Shown: positions 37,533 through 46,469 of the stretch, in pieces
Layout: each line of letters starts with the position of its first letter
How positions within the stretch are numbered: the stretch's first letter is position 1
Source: Gammaproteobacteria bacterium RIFCSPHIGHO2_12_FULL_37_14
Lineage (GTDB): Bacteria > Pseudomonadota > Gammaproteobacteria > DSM-16500
NCBI GenBank assembly: GCA_001801485.1
Contig: MGXV01000079.1
Span: forward strand, 1 to 46,469
Direction of reading: 5' to 3'
Length of the DNA: 46,469 nt
Notes under the pieces: generated by a model
What the model saw: only the letters and a program-made list of their open reading frames with translations
Database searches by the model: none
Told to the model about the DNA's origin: nothing
Position numbers and translations under genes: made by a program

Positions 37533-39962
37533 ATGCTAGTCAGACCTACCTACATTCCTGATCCTGATGGGAAACGGCTTACATTAACTACAATTTATAC
37601 ATCTGATTATCCAGATCCCACTAAACAAGTGACCCCTCACAAAGATCCTTATATTCAATTTTGTTTGGAAATTCCAGGCGAAAAACCATTTCAATCATTC
37701 GATTTCTATTCGAAATCGGTATCCCATATAATCGATATATTCAGATTGGGAACCATGCGTGTTTTAAATAATAATTTGATCATTACTATCACCAGCGATC
37801 GTAAAATCATTGAGGCTATTAATTTTTTTCAAAAACCCGCATTAGAATATTATCCTTTTGAACAAAATACCAAGTTATATGAGAATTTAATTAACTACAA
37901 ACTTGAATGCGAAGACCACCTAATTGAAAAGAAACAAAACCCACTTCCACGCAAACATAAAAAACTTTCTGCTCTTAAAACAAAGACGGACGGTCCTTCT
38001 CTTATTCCCGGTAACAACTCTACCTCGCTCGTCATTAATAAAAAATTAAATAAAGAATATGTTTATAAAGCGATGGGTCAACGATACATTTCTGAGTTAG
38101 AAGTATTTAATGCATTTTGCTATCGCCTTTTACTCGGTAATCGCCATCCAAAAGCGAAAGTAGTGTATAACGTAGGGTATCAAGATTCAAAGCGTGCAGG
38201 ACTGGTATCAGAATTAGTGACTCCATTTACCTCATTTTATGATAAATGTGTAAAAAAAGAATTAATCGTATCATCCATCTCCCTCGATGAACTCATCTCT
38301 TCAGAAATAATGAAAGTGTTGGTTGCAGCGTATGTTGAAGAAGAAAATGATTTACATATCGGAAATTATGGTATTGGACCTGATGGTTTTTGTGTAAAAA
38401 TTGATGATAATCAAGCGACTTGGCCGCTCACCTCAAAATATTTAATGCTAGATTCCGAACATGGCGAACCTATCTTTTTACGCAATCCACCTCCTCATAA
38501 TGCTTTTCGTGTGACTCAACGCGATATTGAAACTTTCCCTAAACTACAAGATGCCAAACCCTATAATTGGTTTGACCAGGGTAATGATTCTTATCTATTC
38601 GAAAATATTAAAGAAATCGTCAATCATGAGAAAGTCATTGCAGATGAATATAATATGTTTTTAAAACGTATTTTACTGCCAAATTGCGCCTATGAATCCA
38701 TTGGCCAAGCAACCATTAGTTCAGAGAAAATAAGAAAAGAATTTGTAGCGCATAAGTGTGCTAAAACCAACACACTAAAACAGGTATTAGTGAATACCCC
38801 AACATTTCAACATTATGTGATGACTCATCCAAATGCGATTCATACTATTTTAAATGAATTTAAAGAATATAATGCTGATTATCCAAAAGATACAGATGCC
38901 AACCTACGTATTGATGTATCCACTATTCAAAACAATTTCAATAAAATTCAAGCTGTCTGTTCTAAAAAATTTCATCGGGCACAAGAAGAATCGGATTCTA
39001 TTGCATCCATTCAAAATCTCTTCATTTCAACGAATGAACCCTCTGAAAATAAAAAAAATGTTATTATCCCTCGATCAACCAGTCAAGAAACATTCGATGC
39101 GATTAAACAAGAATGTGAAAATTTAAGTCGGTCGCCTATCAAACGATTCCCTTGGGTAAAAGATATATTGATTGGATTCGGAATAGGAATAGCAATCGTT
39201 GGCATACTTGCTGTCACTGCTGCGACAGTAGGTGGAGCATTACCGATTGTATTAGGAGTAGGAACGGCAATCGGTGCATCTTTAGGAATGGGTAAGATAG
39301 CTACTATCGCTGGTTTAATCCTGATGAGTGTTGGATGTGTTGGGATAATAACTGGAATCGCTGGCTTAATTGGAGCAATAAAAAGAAAATTTTCAAATAA
39401 AAAAAATCTTGACCCGGCTTCCCGCTTGAACCATGACATTCCACAGATTAAAAAAAACACCCCTCAGAATACCCATCAGTCCATCCGGACGTGTTTATCT
39501 AACTTAAAAAATACCATCACACTATACACTAACAAAAATCATGTTCAACTACAGGAAGAAAATATCGAGACAGTGCTCAGATTTCTTAAAGACAAACTTG
39601 ATTTTTTTGCAGCTCCATTTAGATTAAATGATGATTTTCAAAGTTGGGCAGAACAAAATAAAAAGGCATTACTACCTTTATCTAAAAAATTAAAATTAGC
39701 TCTCCCTCTTTTATATATTCAACAAAATTTTGAAAAAGCATTAATAGGTCGCCACCCAAACGATCCAAATTGCTTACACGCCGGAAATGAAGAAGAAATA
39801 AAGAAATTGCTAAAAAACAATTCGGAATTAGTCACCACATTAAAAACCCACATGAATGATCCTATTATTGCTAAATGGTACCAAGATAAGATGACTAAAA
39901 AGCTTGATCATTGCATCGAAGAAATCAATGGAAACATAACTTCAATCTCAGCGAAGCGATGA
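37533..39962 (+). CDS. Kinase-like protein with hydrophobic hairpin region, candidate effector
   Basis: 809 aa, family not formally recognised. Residues 165-300 carry a kinase-like motif series: K179 in YVYKAMG, an acidic helix ISELEVFNAFCYRLLLG, VYEE-like hinge SELVTPF, the catalytic-loop analogue AYVEEENDLHIGNYGI (D273, H275, N278) and the metal-binding DFG analogue CVKIDDNQATWP (D291). Residues about 542-617 are a Gly/Ala/Ile-rich hydrophobic region, enough for two to four TM passes, absent from ordinary bacterial kinases. The C-terminal 190 residues are helical. There is no signal peptide. Large soluble-plus-hydrophobic kinase-like proteins are typical of Legionellales effectors; secretion and activity are inference. 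An isolated gene, convergent with lpdA. Confidence 0.55.
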   Translation: MLVRPTYIPDPDGKRLTLTTIYTSDYPDPTKQVTPHKDPYIQFCLEIPGEKPFQSFDFYSKSVSHIIDIFRLGTMRVLNNNLIITITSDRKIIEAINFFQKPALEYYPFEQNTKLYENLINYKLECEDHLIEKKQNPLPRKHKKLSALKTKTDGPSLIPGNNSTSLVINKKLNKEYVYKAMGQRYISELEVFNAFCYRLLLGNRHPKAKVVYNVGYQDSKRAGLVSELVTPFTSFYDKCVKKELIVSSISLDELISSEIMKVLVAAYVEEENDLHIGNYGIGPDGFCVKIDDNQATWPLTSKYLMLDSEHGEPIFLRNPPPHNAFRVTQRDIETFPKLQDAKPYNWFDQGNDSYLFENIKEIVNHEKVIADEYNMFLKRILLPNCAYESIGQATISSEKIRKEFVAHKCAKTNTLKQVLVNTPTFQHYVMTHPNAIHTILNEFKEYNADYPKDTDANLRIDVSTIQNNFNKIQAVCSKKFHRAQEESDSIASIQNLFISTNEPSENKKNVIIPRSTSQETFDAIKQECENLSRSPIKRFPWVKDILIGFGIGIAIVGILAVTAATVGGALPIVLGVGTAIGASLGMGKIATIAGLILMSVGCVGIITGIAGLIGAIKRKFSNKKNLDPASRLNHDIPQIKKNTPQNTHQSIRTCLSNLKNTITLYTNKNHVQLQEENIETVLRFLKDKLDFFAAPFRLNDDFQSWAEQNKKALLPLSKKLKLALPLLYIQQNFEKALIGRHPNDPNCLHAGNEEEIKKLLKNNSELVTTLKTHMNDPIIAKWYQDKMTKKLDHCIEEINGNITSISAKR

Positions 39963-40153
39963 TGCAGATTTATCATTATCATGGAAATTTTAATCAGATC
40001 CTTCCACCTCGTTTTACTCGGTGTCAGGATGACAATGCGTTGAATTGATTATCAACAGCCCCTAGTTAACAGGTAAATATAATATTCTTTGCTCATCAGG
40101 AAATTCTTTATACTGGCACTGGGACACAACTGCAATCACTTGTTCCTAGATTT

Positions 40154-41584
40154 TCAACTCGCTTTCTCTTCTTTCTTTTTAGGCAAATACAAATCGGTAA
40201 TGGTACCTTCAAATATTTCAGCCGCCAAAGCAACCGTTTCGGATAAAGTTGGATGAGGATGAATGGTGAGTGCTATATCTTCAACATCACAACCCATTTC
40301 AATCGCCAATGCTGTTTCGGAAATCAGTTCGCCTGCATTGGGCCCAACTATTCCTGCACCCAAAATTCGACGCGTTGCTTGATCAAAAATTAATTTTGTT
40401 AGTCCTTCGTTACGTCCCATACTGAGTGAACGACCACTGGCTAACCAAGGGAAGACGCCTTTACCATACTGGATGCCTTTAGCTTTAGCTTCATTTTCCG
40501 TGATTCCTGCCCATGAAATCTCCGGGTCAGTGTAAGCAACGCTAGCGATGCTTTTAGGATCAAAATAATGTTTTAAACCAGCAATAACTTCCGCTGCTAC
40601 TCGTCCTTCAGCCATGGCTTTGTGCGCTAACATGGGATTCCCAACAATATCGCCAATCGCATAAATATGTGGAACATTCGTACGCATTTGCTTATCAACC
40701 ATAATAAAACCACGCTCATTGATTTTAATTCCAGCTTTATCAGCAGCAATTTGATCGCTATTCGAACCTCTACCCACCGCACACAAAATAAAATCAAATC
40801 TTTCTGGTTCTGCTGGTGCATCGCCACCTTCAAACGTCACATATAATCCATCTTTTTTGGCTTCTACTTTTGTGACTTTAGTGTTGAGATAAATATTTTT
40901 GTAACGTTGTTTAATGCGTTTATAAAGTGGCATCACGACATCATGATCAGCACCAGGAATAATTTGATCCATTAATTCAACGATAGTGATGTCGGCTCCC
41001 AAAGCGTGATAAACTGTTGCCATTTCGAGACCAATAATACCGCCACCAATCACTAGCATGTTGCCAGTGATATTTTCTAATAATAGCGCCCCGGTTGAAT
41101 CAATGATACGTGGATCATCTGGTAAAAAAGGCAAAGTAACTGGTCTTGATCCAGCTGCAATAATCGCTTGTTGAAATTGAATGGTTTCTTGCTTGTTATC
41201 TTTGCCAAGCACCGCCAACTCACGATCAGAAATAAAGTTTCCCATCCCTGTTACAACATCAATTTTACGTTGTTTCGCTAACATTTTAAGACCACCAGTT
41301 AGCTTAGACACAACACTCATTTTCCAATCAACAATTTTTTTGGTATCCAGTGTTGGTTTATTAAATTGAACACCGTGCATAGACATATCTGCTGCGTCAT
41401 CAATAACTTTGGCAACATGAAGCAATGCTTTCGATGGAATACAACCAACATTTAAACAAACTCCGCCCAATATGTCATAACGTTCAACGAGCGTTACTTT
41501 TTTGCCTAAATCTGCTGCACGAAATGCAGAGGTATAACCCCCTGGGCCACTACCTAAAACAACGACTTCTGTTTGGATACTCAT
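40154..41584 (-). CDS. lpdA: Dihydrolipoyl dehydrogenase (E3)
   Basis: FAD flavoenzyme that reoxidises dihydrolipoamide for pyruvate (and usually 2-oxoglutarate) dehydrogenase. 476 aa, bacterial E3 length. FAD motif VVLGSGPGGYTSAFRAADLG, redox disulphide GGVCLNVGCIPSKALLH, NAD motif VIGGGIIGLEMATVYHALG, FAD motif 2 IYAIGDIVGNPMLAHKA, and the catalytic His-Glu in TIHPHPTLSET. Last gene of aceE-aceF-lpd, 19 bp after aceF. The 191 bp between its end and the convergent kinase-like gene contain a small hairpin (CACC/GGTG near 40008-40021) but no obvious terminator. Confidence 0.98.
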   Translation of the reverse strand: MSIQTEVVVLGSGPGGYTSAFRAADLGKKVTLVERYDILGGVCLNVGCIPSKALLHVAKVIDDAADMSMHGVQFNKPTLDTKKIVDWKMSVVSKLTGGLKMLAKQRKIDVVTGMGNFISDRELAVLGKDNKQETIQFQQAIIAAGSRPVTLPFLPDDPRIIDSTGALLLENITGNMLVIGGGIIGLEMATVYHALGADITIVELMDQIIPGADHDVVMPLYKRIKQRYKNIYLNTKVTKVEAKKDGLYVTFEGGDAPAEPERFDFILCAVGRGSNSDQIAADKAGIKINERGFIMVDKQMRTNVPHIYAIGDIVGNPMLAHKAMAEGRVAAEVIAGLKHYFDPKSIASVAYTDPEISWAGITENEAKAKGIQYGKGVFPWLASGRSLSMGRNEGLTKLIFDQATRRILGAGIVGPNAGELISETALAIEMGCDVEDIALTIHPHPTLSETVALAAEIFEGTITDLYLPKKKEEKAS

Positions 41585-41603
41585 GTTTTATTCCTTACCA
41601 TTC

Positions 41604-42908
41604 TTACAATAATAAATTTCGAATATCAGAAAGCATATTCGTAATATGATTCATAAATCGTGCGCCATCTGCCCCATCAATAACACGATGATCATAAGAA
41701 AGCGACAACGGTAACATAAGATGTGGCACAAAGGTACCCTCTTCATATACGGGTTTATAACTCGCTTTTGATACGCCTAAAATAGCCACCTCAGGATAGT
41801 TAATAATCGGCGTAAATGCAGTTCCACCGATACCACCTAAACTTGAAATTGAGAAACATCCTCCTTGCATTTCTCCAGGCGTCAATTGCTTGTTGCGCGC
41901 TTTTTCACTTAACTGAGCTAATTCTTTTGCAAGCTCAAGTAACCCTTTTTTATCAACATCTCGAACCACTGGCACCACTAAACCATCAGGTGTGTCCACT
42001 GCCACACCAATATGAAAATATTTTTTCATTACTAAATGTTCGCCACTATTATCAAGAGACGCATTAAAATGAGGAAAAGCCTTGAGCGATGCCACCGCTG
42101 CTTTCATAACAAATACTAAAGGAGTTAGTTTAACGCGCTGTTTTTCCAAATCTGCTTTTTGTGATTGACGAAATTCTTCCAGCGACGTAATATCTGCTTC
42201 GCCAAATTGCGTCACATGAGGAATCATCATCCAATTACGCTGCAAATTTTTCCCAGAAATTTTTTTAATTCGTGATAAAGCCTGAACATCAACCTGCCCA
42301 AATTTCGAAAAATCAATGGTTGGTAAGGAAGAGAAAGGAGCCAGCGTGGTACCCCCTTGCATTTGTCCTAACTGAGTTTTCACAAATACTTGTACATCTT
42401 CTTTTACAATTCGCTGTTTTGGACCGGTGCCTAATACTAAAGCAAGATTCACTCCTAATTCGCGTGCCAATCTTCGTACGCCTGGTCCAGCGTGAACATC
42501 ATTGTTGGTTTCGAGCGTACCCGTTAAGATCGGTTGCGAACGCGGCTCTTCCTGTTGAAAAGATGTTTTGATCGGCTCTTCGATCGTACTGGTAGTTGAA
42601 ATTTTTTCGGATCGTTGTGATTCTTTGGGTGGTGGAGATGGAGTCTCTTTTGTCGTCACTTGCTCTGTTGCCGTCGCCTCCAAAATAAGCAATGTAGAAT
42701 CCGTCGATACTTTATCCCCAACTTTTACTTTAATTTCTTTTACTTTCCCCGCATCAGTAGATGGAACTTCTAAAGTAGCTTTATCTGATTCGAGTGTGAC
42801 AATAGTCGTATCTTTTTCTATTGTATCGCCTGGTTTAACTAAGATTTCGATGACGGTCACATCGGATACGCCGCCCAAATCTGGGGTGAGAATATTTTTT
42901 AACGACAA
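41604..42908 (-). CDS. aceF: Pyruvate dehydrogenase E2, dihydrolipoamide acetyltransferase
   Basis: E2 core of the pyruvate dehydrogenase complex; 434 aa from the chosen start. One N-terminal lipoyl domain (1-75) with lipoyl lysine K43 in ESDKATLEVPS, a charged Pro/Thr-rich linker, the E3-binding domain (VRRLARELGVNLALVLGTGPKQRI), then the catalytic domain (about 205-434) ending with SLSYDHRVIDGADGARF (HxxxDG). E. coli E2 has three lipoyl domains; one is used by many other bacteria. The frame opens at TTG codons at 42926/42923, but GGAGG precedes the TTG at 42908 by 8 nt and yields MSLKNILTPDLGG, so I start there. Confidence 0.95.
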   Translation of the reverse strand: MSLKNILTPDLGGVSDVTVIEILVKPGDTIEKDTTIVTLESDKATLEVPSTDAGKVKEIKVKVGDKVSTDSTLLILEATATEQVTTKETPSPPPKESQRSEKISTTSTIEEPIKTSFQQEEPRSQPILTGTLETNNDVHAGPGVRRLARELGVNLALVLGTGPKQRIVKEDVQVFVKTQLGQMQGGTTLAPFSSLPTIDFSKFGQVDVQALSRIKKISGKNLQRNWMMIPHVTQFGEADITSLEEFRQSQKADLEKQRVKLTPLVFVMKAAVASLKAFPHFNASLDNSGEHLVMKKYFHIGVAVDTPDGLVVPVVRDVDKKGLLELAKELAQLSEKARNKQLTPGEMQGGCFSISSLGGIGGTAFTPIINYPEVAILGVSKASYKPVYEEGTFVPHLMLPLSLSYDHRVIDGADGARFMNHITNMLSDIRNLLL

Positions 42909-42965
42909 ATGCAGATCCTCCAACAATTGAAATGTGTTTGCAAATCAATGGCAATATTTTTTACT

Positions 42966-45626
42966 TCAAACCGTCATTGGATTTGGCTTGCTAGGATCAA
43001 TCCCATACTTTTTCATCGCGGCAGTCACTTGACTTGCAGAGAGTTCGCCATCTTTCGATAATGCATACAATGCTGCAACCACAATGTAATATCGGTTCAC
43101 CTCAAAGAAATAGCGCAAGTTTTCCCGTGTATCACTGCGACCAAATCCATCCGTTCCCAGTGTAACATACGTACGATGAATATAGGGACGGATAAGATCC
43201 GCATAAGCGCGCACATAATCTGTTGCTGCTACTACTGGGCCTTTGTATGTCTTTAAACATTGTTCAACATATGATTCCACTGGTGTGTTTTCAGCTGCTA
43301 ACATATTCGCGCGCTCTACTGTCATCCCATCACGCCTTAATTCTCCAAAGCTAGTGACACTCCATACATCTGCGGCTACATCAAATTCATTATGCAATAG
43401 TTCAGCAGCAGCAAGCACTTCATTCAATATCGCCCCACTACCTAACAATTGTAATTTGTGTTTGGCTTTACTTCCAGCCCGACATAGATACATTCCTTTA
43501 ATGATACCTTCCTCGACACCTACTGGCATGACAGGATGCATATAACGTTCGTTCATCGCCATCACATAATAAAAAACATCTTTCTCCATGACATACATGT
43601 CATGTAATCCATGTTGAATAATGACTGCCATTTCATAAGCAAATGTTGGATCATACGCACGACAAGTCGGTACCGTTGATGCGGTTAATAAACTAGATCC
43701 GTCTTGATGTTGTAATCCTTCACCTTCAAGGGTCGTGCGGCCTGCTGTCGCTCCAATCAAAAATCCACGTGAGCGCATATCGGCAGCAGCCCAAATAAAA
43801 TCGCCTACGCGTTGAAATCCAAACATAGAATAATAAGTAAAAAATGGAATCATGGGAAAACGATTAGTCGCATAGGACGTAGCAGCAGCAATCCACGATG
43901 ACATACAACCTGCTTCGGTAATACCTTCCTCTAATACCTGACCATTTTTCGCTTCATGATAATACAGAAATTGTTCTTTATCTTCTGGCGTATACAATTG
44001 TCCAACAGAAGAATAAATACCCACTTGACGAAATAAGGTTTCTAATCCAAAGGTGCGTACTTCATCAGAAAATATTGGCACGATACGTTGCCCAATATTT
44101 TTATCTTTCAATAAAACACTAACAATGCGTGCAAAAGCCATTGTCGTTGACATTGCCCGATCGCCTGATCCCTGTAATAATGCATCAAATGCTGATAATT
44201 CAGGCGTCATTAGAGGCTGCGAAATCACGTGACGCGACGGTAAATAGCCACCTAATTTTTCTCGATGCTCTTTTAAATAGCGTAATTCTGCGCTATCGAT
44301 TGCAGGCTTATAAAAACTAATTTCCATTAATTGTTGATCGCTCAGCGGTAATTTAAAACGAGCGCGAAAAGCTTCGAGACCAGCTTGATTGATGTCCAAT
44401 TGATTATGAGCAATATTTTTTCCTTCAGCTACTGCAGTCCCTAAACCATATCCCTTCACACCTTGAGTAAGAATGACGGTAGGTTGATGTTGGTGCTGGC
44501 TAGCTTGCTCATATGCAGCATAAATTTTTACTCGATCATGAGCACCGCGATTGAGTTGTGACAATTCTTCATCAGATAGATCACTGACTAATGCTTTAAG
44601 TTCATCTGTATTAAAAACAAATTCACGAAGATAAGCGCCGCCACGCACATAAGCAGTTTGTAAATCACCATCAACACATTCACCTAAACGTCTTACTAGT
44701 GCGCCTGATTTATCTTTAGCAAAAATCGCATCCCAACGATCGCCCCATAATACTTTGATGACATTCCAACCTGCTCCATGGAAAATAGCTTCTAATTCTT
44801 GCACTATTTTGCCATTACCTCGCACTAAGCCATCGAGTCGTTGCAAATTACAATTAATGACAAAAATCAAATTATCTAATTTTTCTCGCGCTGCTAGTGA
44901 TAGCCCGGCTATCGATTCTGGCTCGTCCATTTCACCATCACCACAAAATACCCAAACTTTACGATCTGCAGAATGAAGTAAACTACGATGTTCCAAGTAT
45001 TTAAGAAAGCGCGCTTGATAAATACCTTGTAATAAACCTAACCCTAATGATACGGTGGCAAATTGCCAAAAACTTGGCATCAACCATGGATGCGGATAAG
45101 AAGAAACACCCGGAGCTCGAATTTCCTGTCGAAACTGGTGTAATTGTTGTTCTGTTAATCGATCTTCCAAATAAGCGCGTGCGTAATTTCCTTCCGCGGA
45201 GTGCCCTTGAAAATAAATCAGATCACCTAGTGTATCGTGAGAATTAGCACGAAAAAAATGATTCAGCCCAACTTCATATAAAGTGGCAATGGATGCAAAA
45301 GATGACAAATGACCGCCAACATCCCCTACATCTTTTTTTGCTTTTATCACCATCGCTATCGCATTCCAACGAATAATTGCTTCAATGGCCGCTTCACACT
45401 CCTGGTTCCCTGGATAATTTGGCTGATTTTCTACTGGTATAGTATTGCAATAAGGGGTAATCAATGACGAAAAGCCATTCTCAATTCCCTGCTGTTTTCC
45501 TTTCTCAATTAATTTTTGCAAAATAAATTGCGCGCGGTCTTTGCCTTCATGCTTGATTAGAGAAGAAAGCGCATCTAACCACTCTTTTGTTTCAATTGGA
45601 TCGTCATCACCCCAAGTTTTCGCCAT
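42966..45626 (-). CDS. aceE: Pyruvate dehydrogenase E1 component, homodimeric
   Basis: Thiamine-diphosphate E1 that decarboxylates pyruvate and acetylates the E2 lipoyl group. 886 aa, matching the AceE type of gammaproteobacteria (E. coli 887). Features: GGHLSSFASIATLYEVGLNHFFR near the start, the ThDP/Mg motif GDGEMDEPESIAGLSLAAREKLDNLIFVINCN (GDG...N), GVKGYGLG, and the C-terminal transketolase-like domains (GRTTLEGEGLQHQDGSS, LGTDGFGRSDTRENLRYFFEV). A GTG precedes the ATG at 45626; the ATG with ACAGGA upstream is preferred. First gene of the aceE-aceF-lpd operon. Confidence 0.98.
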   Translation of the reverse strand: MAKTWGDDDPIETKEWLDALSSLIKHEGKDRAQFILQKLIEKGKQQGIENGFSSLITPYCNTIPVENQPNYPGNQECEAAIEAIIRWNAIAMVIKAKKDVGDVGGHLSSFASIATLYEVGLNHFFRANSHDTLGDLIYFQGHSAEGNYARAYLEDRLTEQQLHQFRQEIRAPGVSSYPHPWLMPSFWQFATVSLGLGLLQGIYQARFLKYLEHRSLLHSADRKVWVFCGDGEMDEPESIAGLSLAAREKLDNLIFVINCNLQRLDGLVRGNGKIVQELEAIFHGAGWNVIKVLWGDRWDAIFAKDKSGALVRRLGECVDGDLQTAYVRGGAYLREFVFNTDELKALVSDLSDEELSQLNRGAHDRVKIYAAYEQASQHQHQPTVILTQGVKGYGLGTAVAEGKNIAHNQLDINQAGLEAFRARFKLPLSDQQLMEISFYKPAIDSAELRYLKEHREKLGGYLPSRHVISQPLMTPELSAFDALLQGSGDRAMSTTMAFARIVSVLLKDKNIGQRIVPIFSDEVRTFGLETLFRQVGIYSSVGQLYTPEDKEQFLYYHEAKNGQVLEEGITEAGCMSSWIAAATSYATNRFPMIPFFTYYSMFGFQRVGDFIWAAADMRSRGFLIGATAGRTTLEGEGLQHQDGSSLLTASTVPTCRAYDPTFAYEMAVIIQHGLHDMYVMEKDVFYYVMAMNERYMHPVMPVGVEEGIIKGMYLCRAGSKAKHKLQLLGSGAILNEVLAAAELLHNEFDVAADVWSVTSFGELRRDGMTVERANMLAAENTPVESYVEQCLKTYKGPVVAATDYVRAYADLIRPYIHRTYVTLGTDGFGRSDTRENLRYFFEVNRYYIVVAALYALSKDGELSASQVTAAMKKYGIDPSKPNPMTV

Positions 45627-45952
45627 CACACTATTTCCTGTTTTAATTTGGCGCTAAGTTTACCTTGGATAAAGAAAAAATCCAAAGTATTAACTTCTAT
45701 TTTAGCTGAATAAAGACTATTTCAGTGGTAAAAAAATAGACATAAATTGCTTTGACGAACGGTTTAGATAACTGTTAGCTTGTCTTCATCAACTTAATCA
45801 TCAATTTCCAGCGCAATAACCTTCTCACACTTCATTATTAAGCACTTTTTGGATTGGTATATTAAGAGTCAATTGTGGTATATTATGCCATATTACTTTC
45901 TATGCAAAAAATGACTTAAAATAAGATAAATTATTAAACGAGGAGCAAAACG
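45627..45952. other. Intergenic region between aceE and small unknown gene
   Basis: 326 bp, AT-rich, divergent. It must hold the aceE operon promoter. Several TATATT/TATTAT hexamers cluster at about 45858-45892 and could serve the plus-strand gene, but no -35/-10 pair stands out enough to call. No PdhR-like palindrome was recognised. Confidence 0.4.
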
Positions 45953-46300
45953 ATGATTGGCCGATTTTTAAATAAAGATTTAAATAAAGATCCAAAGATA
46001 AAACCAGACACCATACAGAAAGCGATAGAGAAATATCAAGTATTGATCAAGCCAGTCTTTGAACCAGTCAACATACCGCCATTAAGTTATTTAAAAATAG
46101 AAGAAACATCAACACCAACTATTGCTCCACAATGTGCCATTGTCGTTACCACAAGAATACTCAACCAAGAGAGCCCCAAGCTGCTGCTGCATCCCGTTAA
46201 TCATTCTAGATTGTTTCAAAATAACCGGGCTACCATTGAAAGAAAATCAGGGCCTTCTTCACCTTCGCCACGTGCAGTTAAAGAAGGCAAAGGTTACTAA
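45953..46300 (+). CDS. Small unknown protein
   Basis: 115 aa, not recognised. A good Shine-Dalgarno (GAGGAG, 8 nt before ATG) supports translation. The N-terminal third is Lys/Asp-rich and begins with a tandem FLNKDLNKDPKIK. The middle (KYQVLIKPVFEPVNIPPLSYLKIE) could form strands, and the C-terminus is polar and basic (RKSGPSSPSPRAVKEGKGY) with an SPSP motif. There is no TM or signal peptide. The stop is immediately followed by a hairpin (46299-46322), consistent with a monocistronic unit. It is divergent from aceE. Confidence 0.5.
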   Translation: MIGRFLNKDLNKDPKIKPDTIQKAIEKYQVLIKPVFEPVNIPPLSYLKIEETSTPTIAPQCAIVVTTRILNQESPKLLLHPVNHSRLFQNNRATIERKSGPSSPSPRAVKEGKGY

Positions 46301-46322
46301 CCTCGTCATCGCTCACGAGGTT
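46299..46322 (+). terminator. Hairpin after the small unknown gene
   Basis: AACCTCG (46299-46305), 10-nt loop, CGAGGTT (46316-46322), followed by an AT-rich but imperfect T stretch (ATATTTAG). It overlaps the stop codon at its first base pair. Probable weak intrinsic terminator. Confidence 0.5.
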
Positions 46323-46349
46323 ATATTTAGCTAACGAAAACGTTTATCT

Positions 46350-46375
46350 AAACTCAACATTGCAATGTTGAGTTT
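46350..46375. repeat. Perfect 26-bp palindrome
   Basis: AAACTCAACATTG/CAATGTTGAGTTT, fully self-complementary, followed by AATTAAATT. It could be a bidirectional terminator or a protein-binding site. Second of three hairpins in 115 bp. Confidence 0.6.
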
Positions 46376-46389
46376 AATTAAATTAGCCA

Positions 46390-46411
46390 AGCCATCATAG
46401 CAATGATGGCT
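46390..46411. repeat. Inverted repeat with 9-bp arms
   Basis: AGCCATCAT-agca-ATGATGGCT, third hairpin in the row after the small unknown gene. No T-run follows on either side; role unclear. Confidence 0.6.
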
Positions 46412-46469
46412 AACATAATAATAAAGGTGCGATCAAGTAAGCTAATGGCATGCCTTTCTGCCGAACCAT

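Noticed and set aside
39083..39460. Minus-strand 125-codon Ile/Pro-rich frame
   Set aside because: It is the antisense of the glycine/isoleucine-rich hydrophobic segment of the kinase-like gene; such bias opens frames on the other strand.
39995..40035. Hairpin CACC/GGTG between the kinase-like gene and lpdA as terminator
   Set aside because: A four-base stem without T-run is too weak to call.
42568..42930. Plus-strand 120-codon frame opposite the aceF lipoyl region
   Set aside because: Val/Ser-rich translation mirrors the lipoyl and linker codons; aceF is certain on the other strand.

Overview
The window looks like a chromosomal segment of an AT-rich, host-associated gammaproteobacterium. 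The likeliest placement is the Legionellales (Coxiella/Legionella/Berkiella relatives). This is inferred from gammaproteobacterial housekeeping blocks (fmdB-DUF502-aspS-yebC-ruvCAB-tolQRAB-pal-cpoB-queE, prfB-lysS, aceEF-lpd, cbpAM, clpB) interleaved with single genes of effector type: an F-box protein, an ankyrin-like protein, two proteins with an atypical kinase-like motif set, and several large proteins I do not recognise. No secretion-system gene lies in the window, so translocation of any of these is inference.

Layout. 1-2034: 3' part of a large ankyrin-like protein. 2141-6580 (minus): chaperone/stress block clpB-uspA-cbpA-cbpM, with a good heat-shock (sigma-32) promoter before clpB. 6698-9540: D-amino-acid aminotransferase, an acidic kinase-like unknown, and alkyladenine glycosylase. 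9554-9626: tRNA-Lys(UUU). 9723-18766 (minus): tolQ-tolR-tolA-[two unrelated genes]-tolB-pal-cpoB-[F-box]-queE. The tol-pal cluster is split between tolA and tolB by a two-TM unknown and a degenerate GGDEF/EAL protein, and an F-box gene sits between cpoB and queE. 18923-26963 (minus): fmdB-DUF502-aspS-yebC-ruvC-//-ruvA-ruvB. The ruvC/ruvA junction is interrupted by an opposite-strand unknown gene and a 1.16-kb insertion bounded by 79-bp direct repeats of the ruvC 3' end. 27127-33318 (plus): vault/SPFH-like protein, SDR, WrbA, sugar permease, glucokinase, type IV pilin. 33434-37178 (minus): rimI, prfB (with its programmed +1 frameshift), lysS, fimT. 37533-39962 (plus): an 809-residue kinase-like protein with a hydrophobic region. 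40154-45626 (minus): pyruvate dehydrogenase operon aceE-aceF-lpd. 45953-46300: a small unknown followed by three hairpins.

How it works together. The core genes cover envelope constriction (Tol-Pal), Holliday-junction repair (RuvABC), translation (AspS, LysS, RF2, RimI, QueE), proteostasis (ClpB, CbpA/M, UspA) and carbon entry (sugar permease to glucokinase, then pyruvate dehydrogenase).

Most novel-looking points: (i) the insertion at ruvC, which duplicated 79 bp and so kept both convergent genes intact; inside it is a 394-bp inverted-repeat-bounded GIY-YIG cassette whose nuclease has lost its GIY/YIG N-terminus; (ii) two proteins in the window that appear to share a divergent kinase-like core; (iii) an F-box protein inside a housekeeping operon; (iv) a cytosolic protein with the repeats, SPFH-like domain and long helix arrangement of the eukaryotic major vault protein; (v) a catalytically dead GGDEF/EAL protein embedded in tol-pal. 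All family assignments were made by reading motifs; no database search was run.
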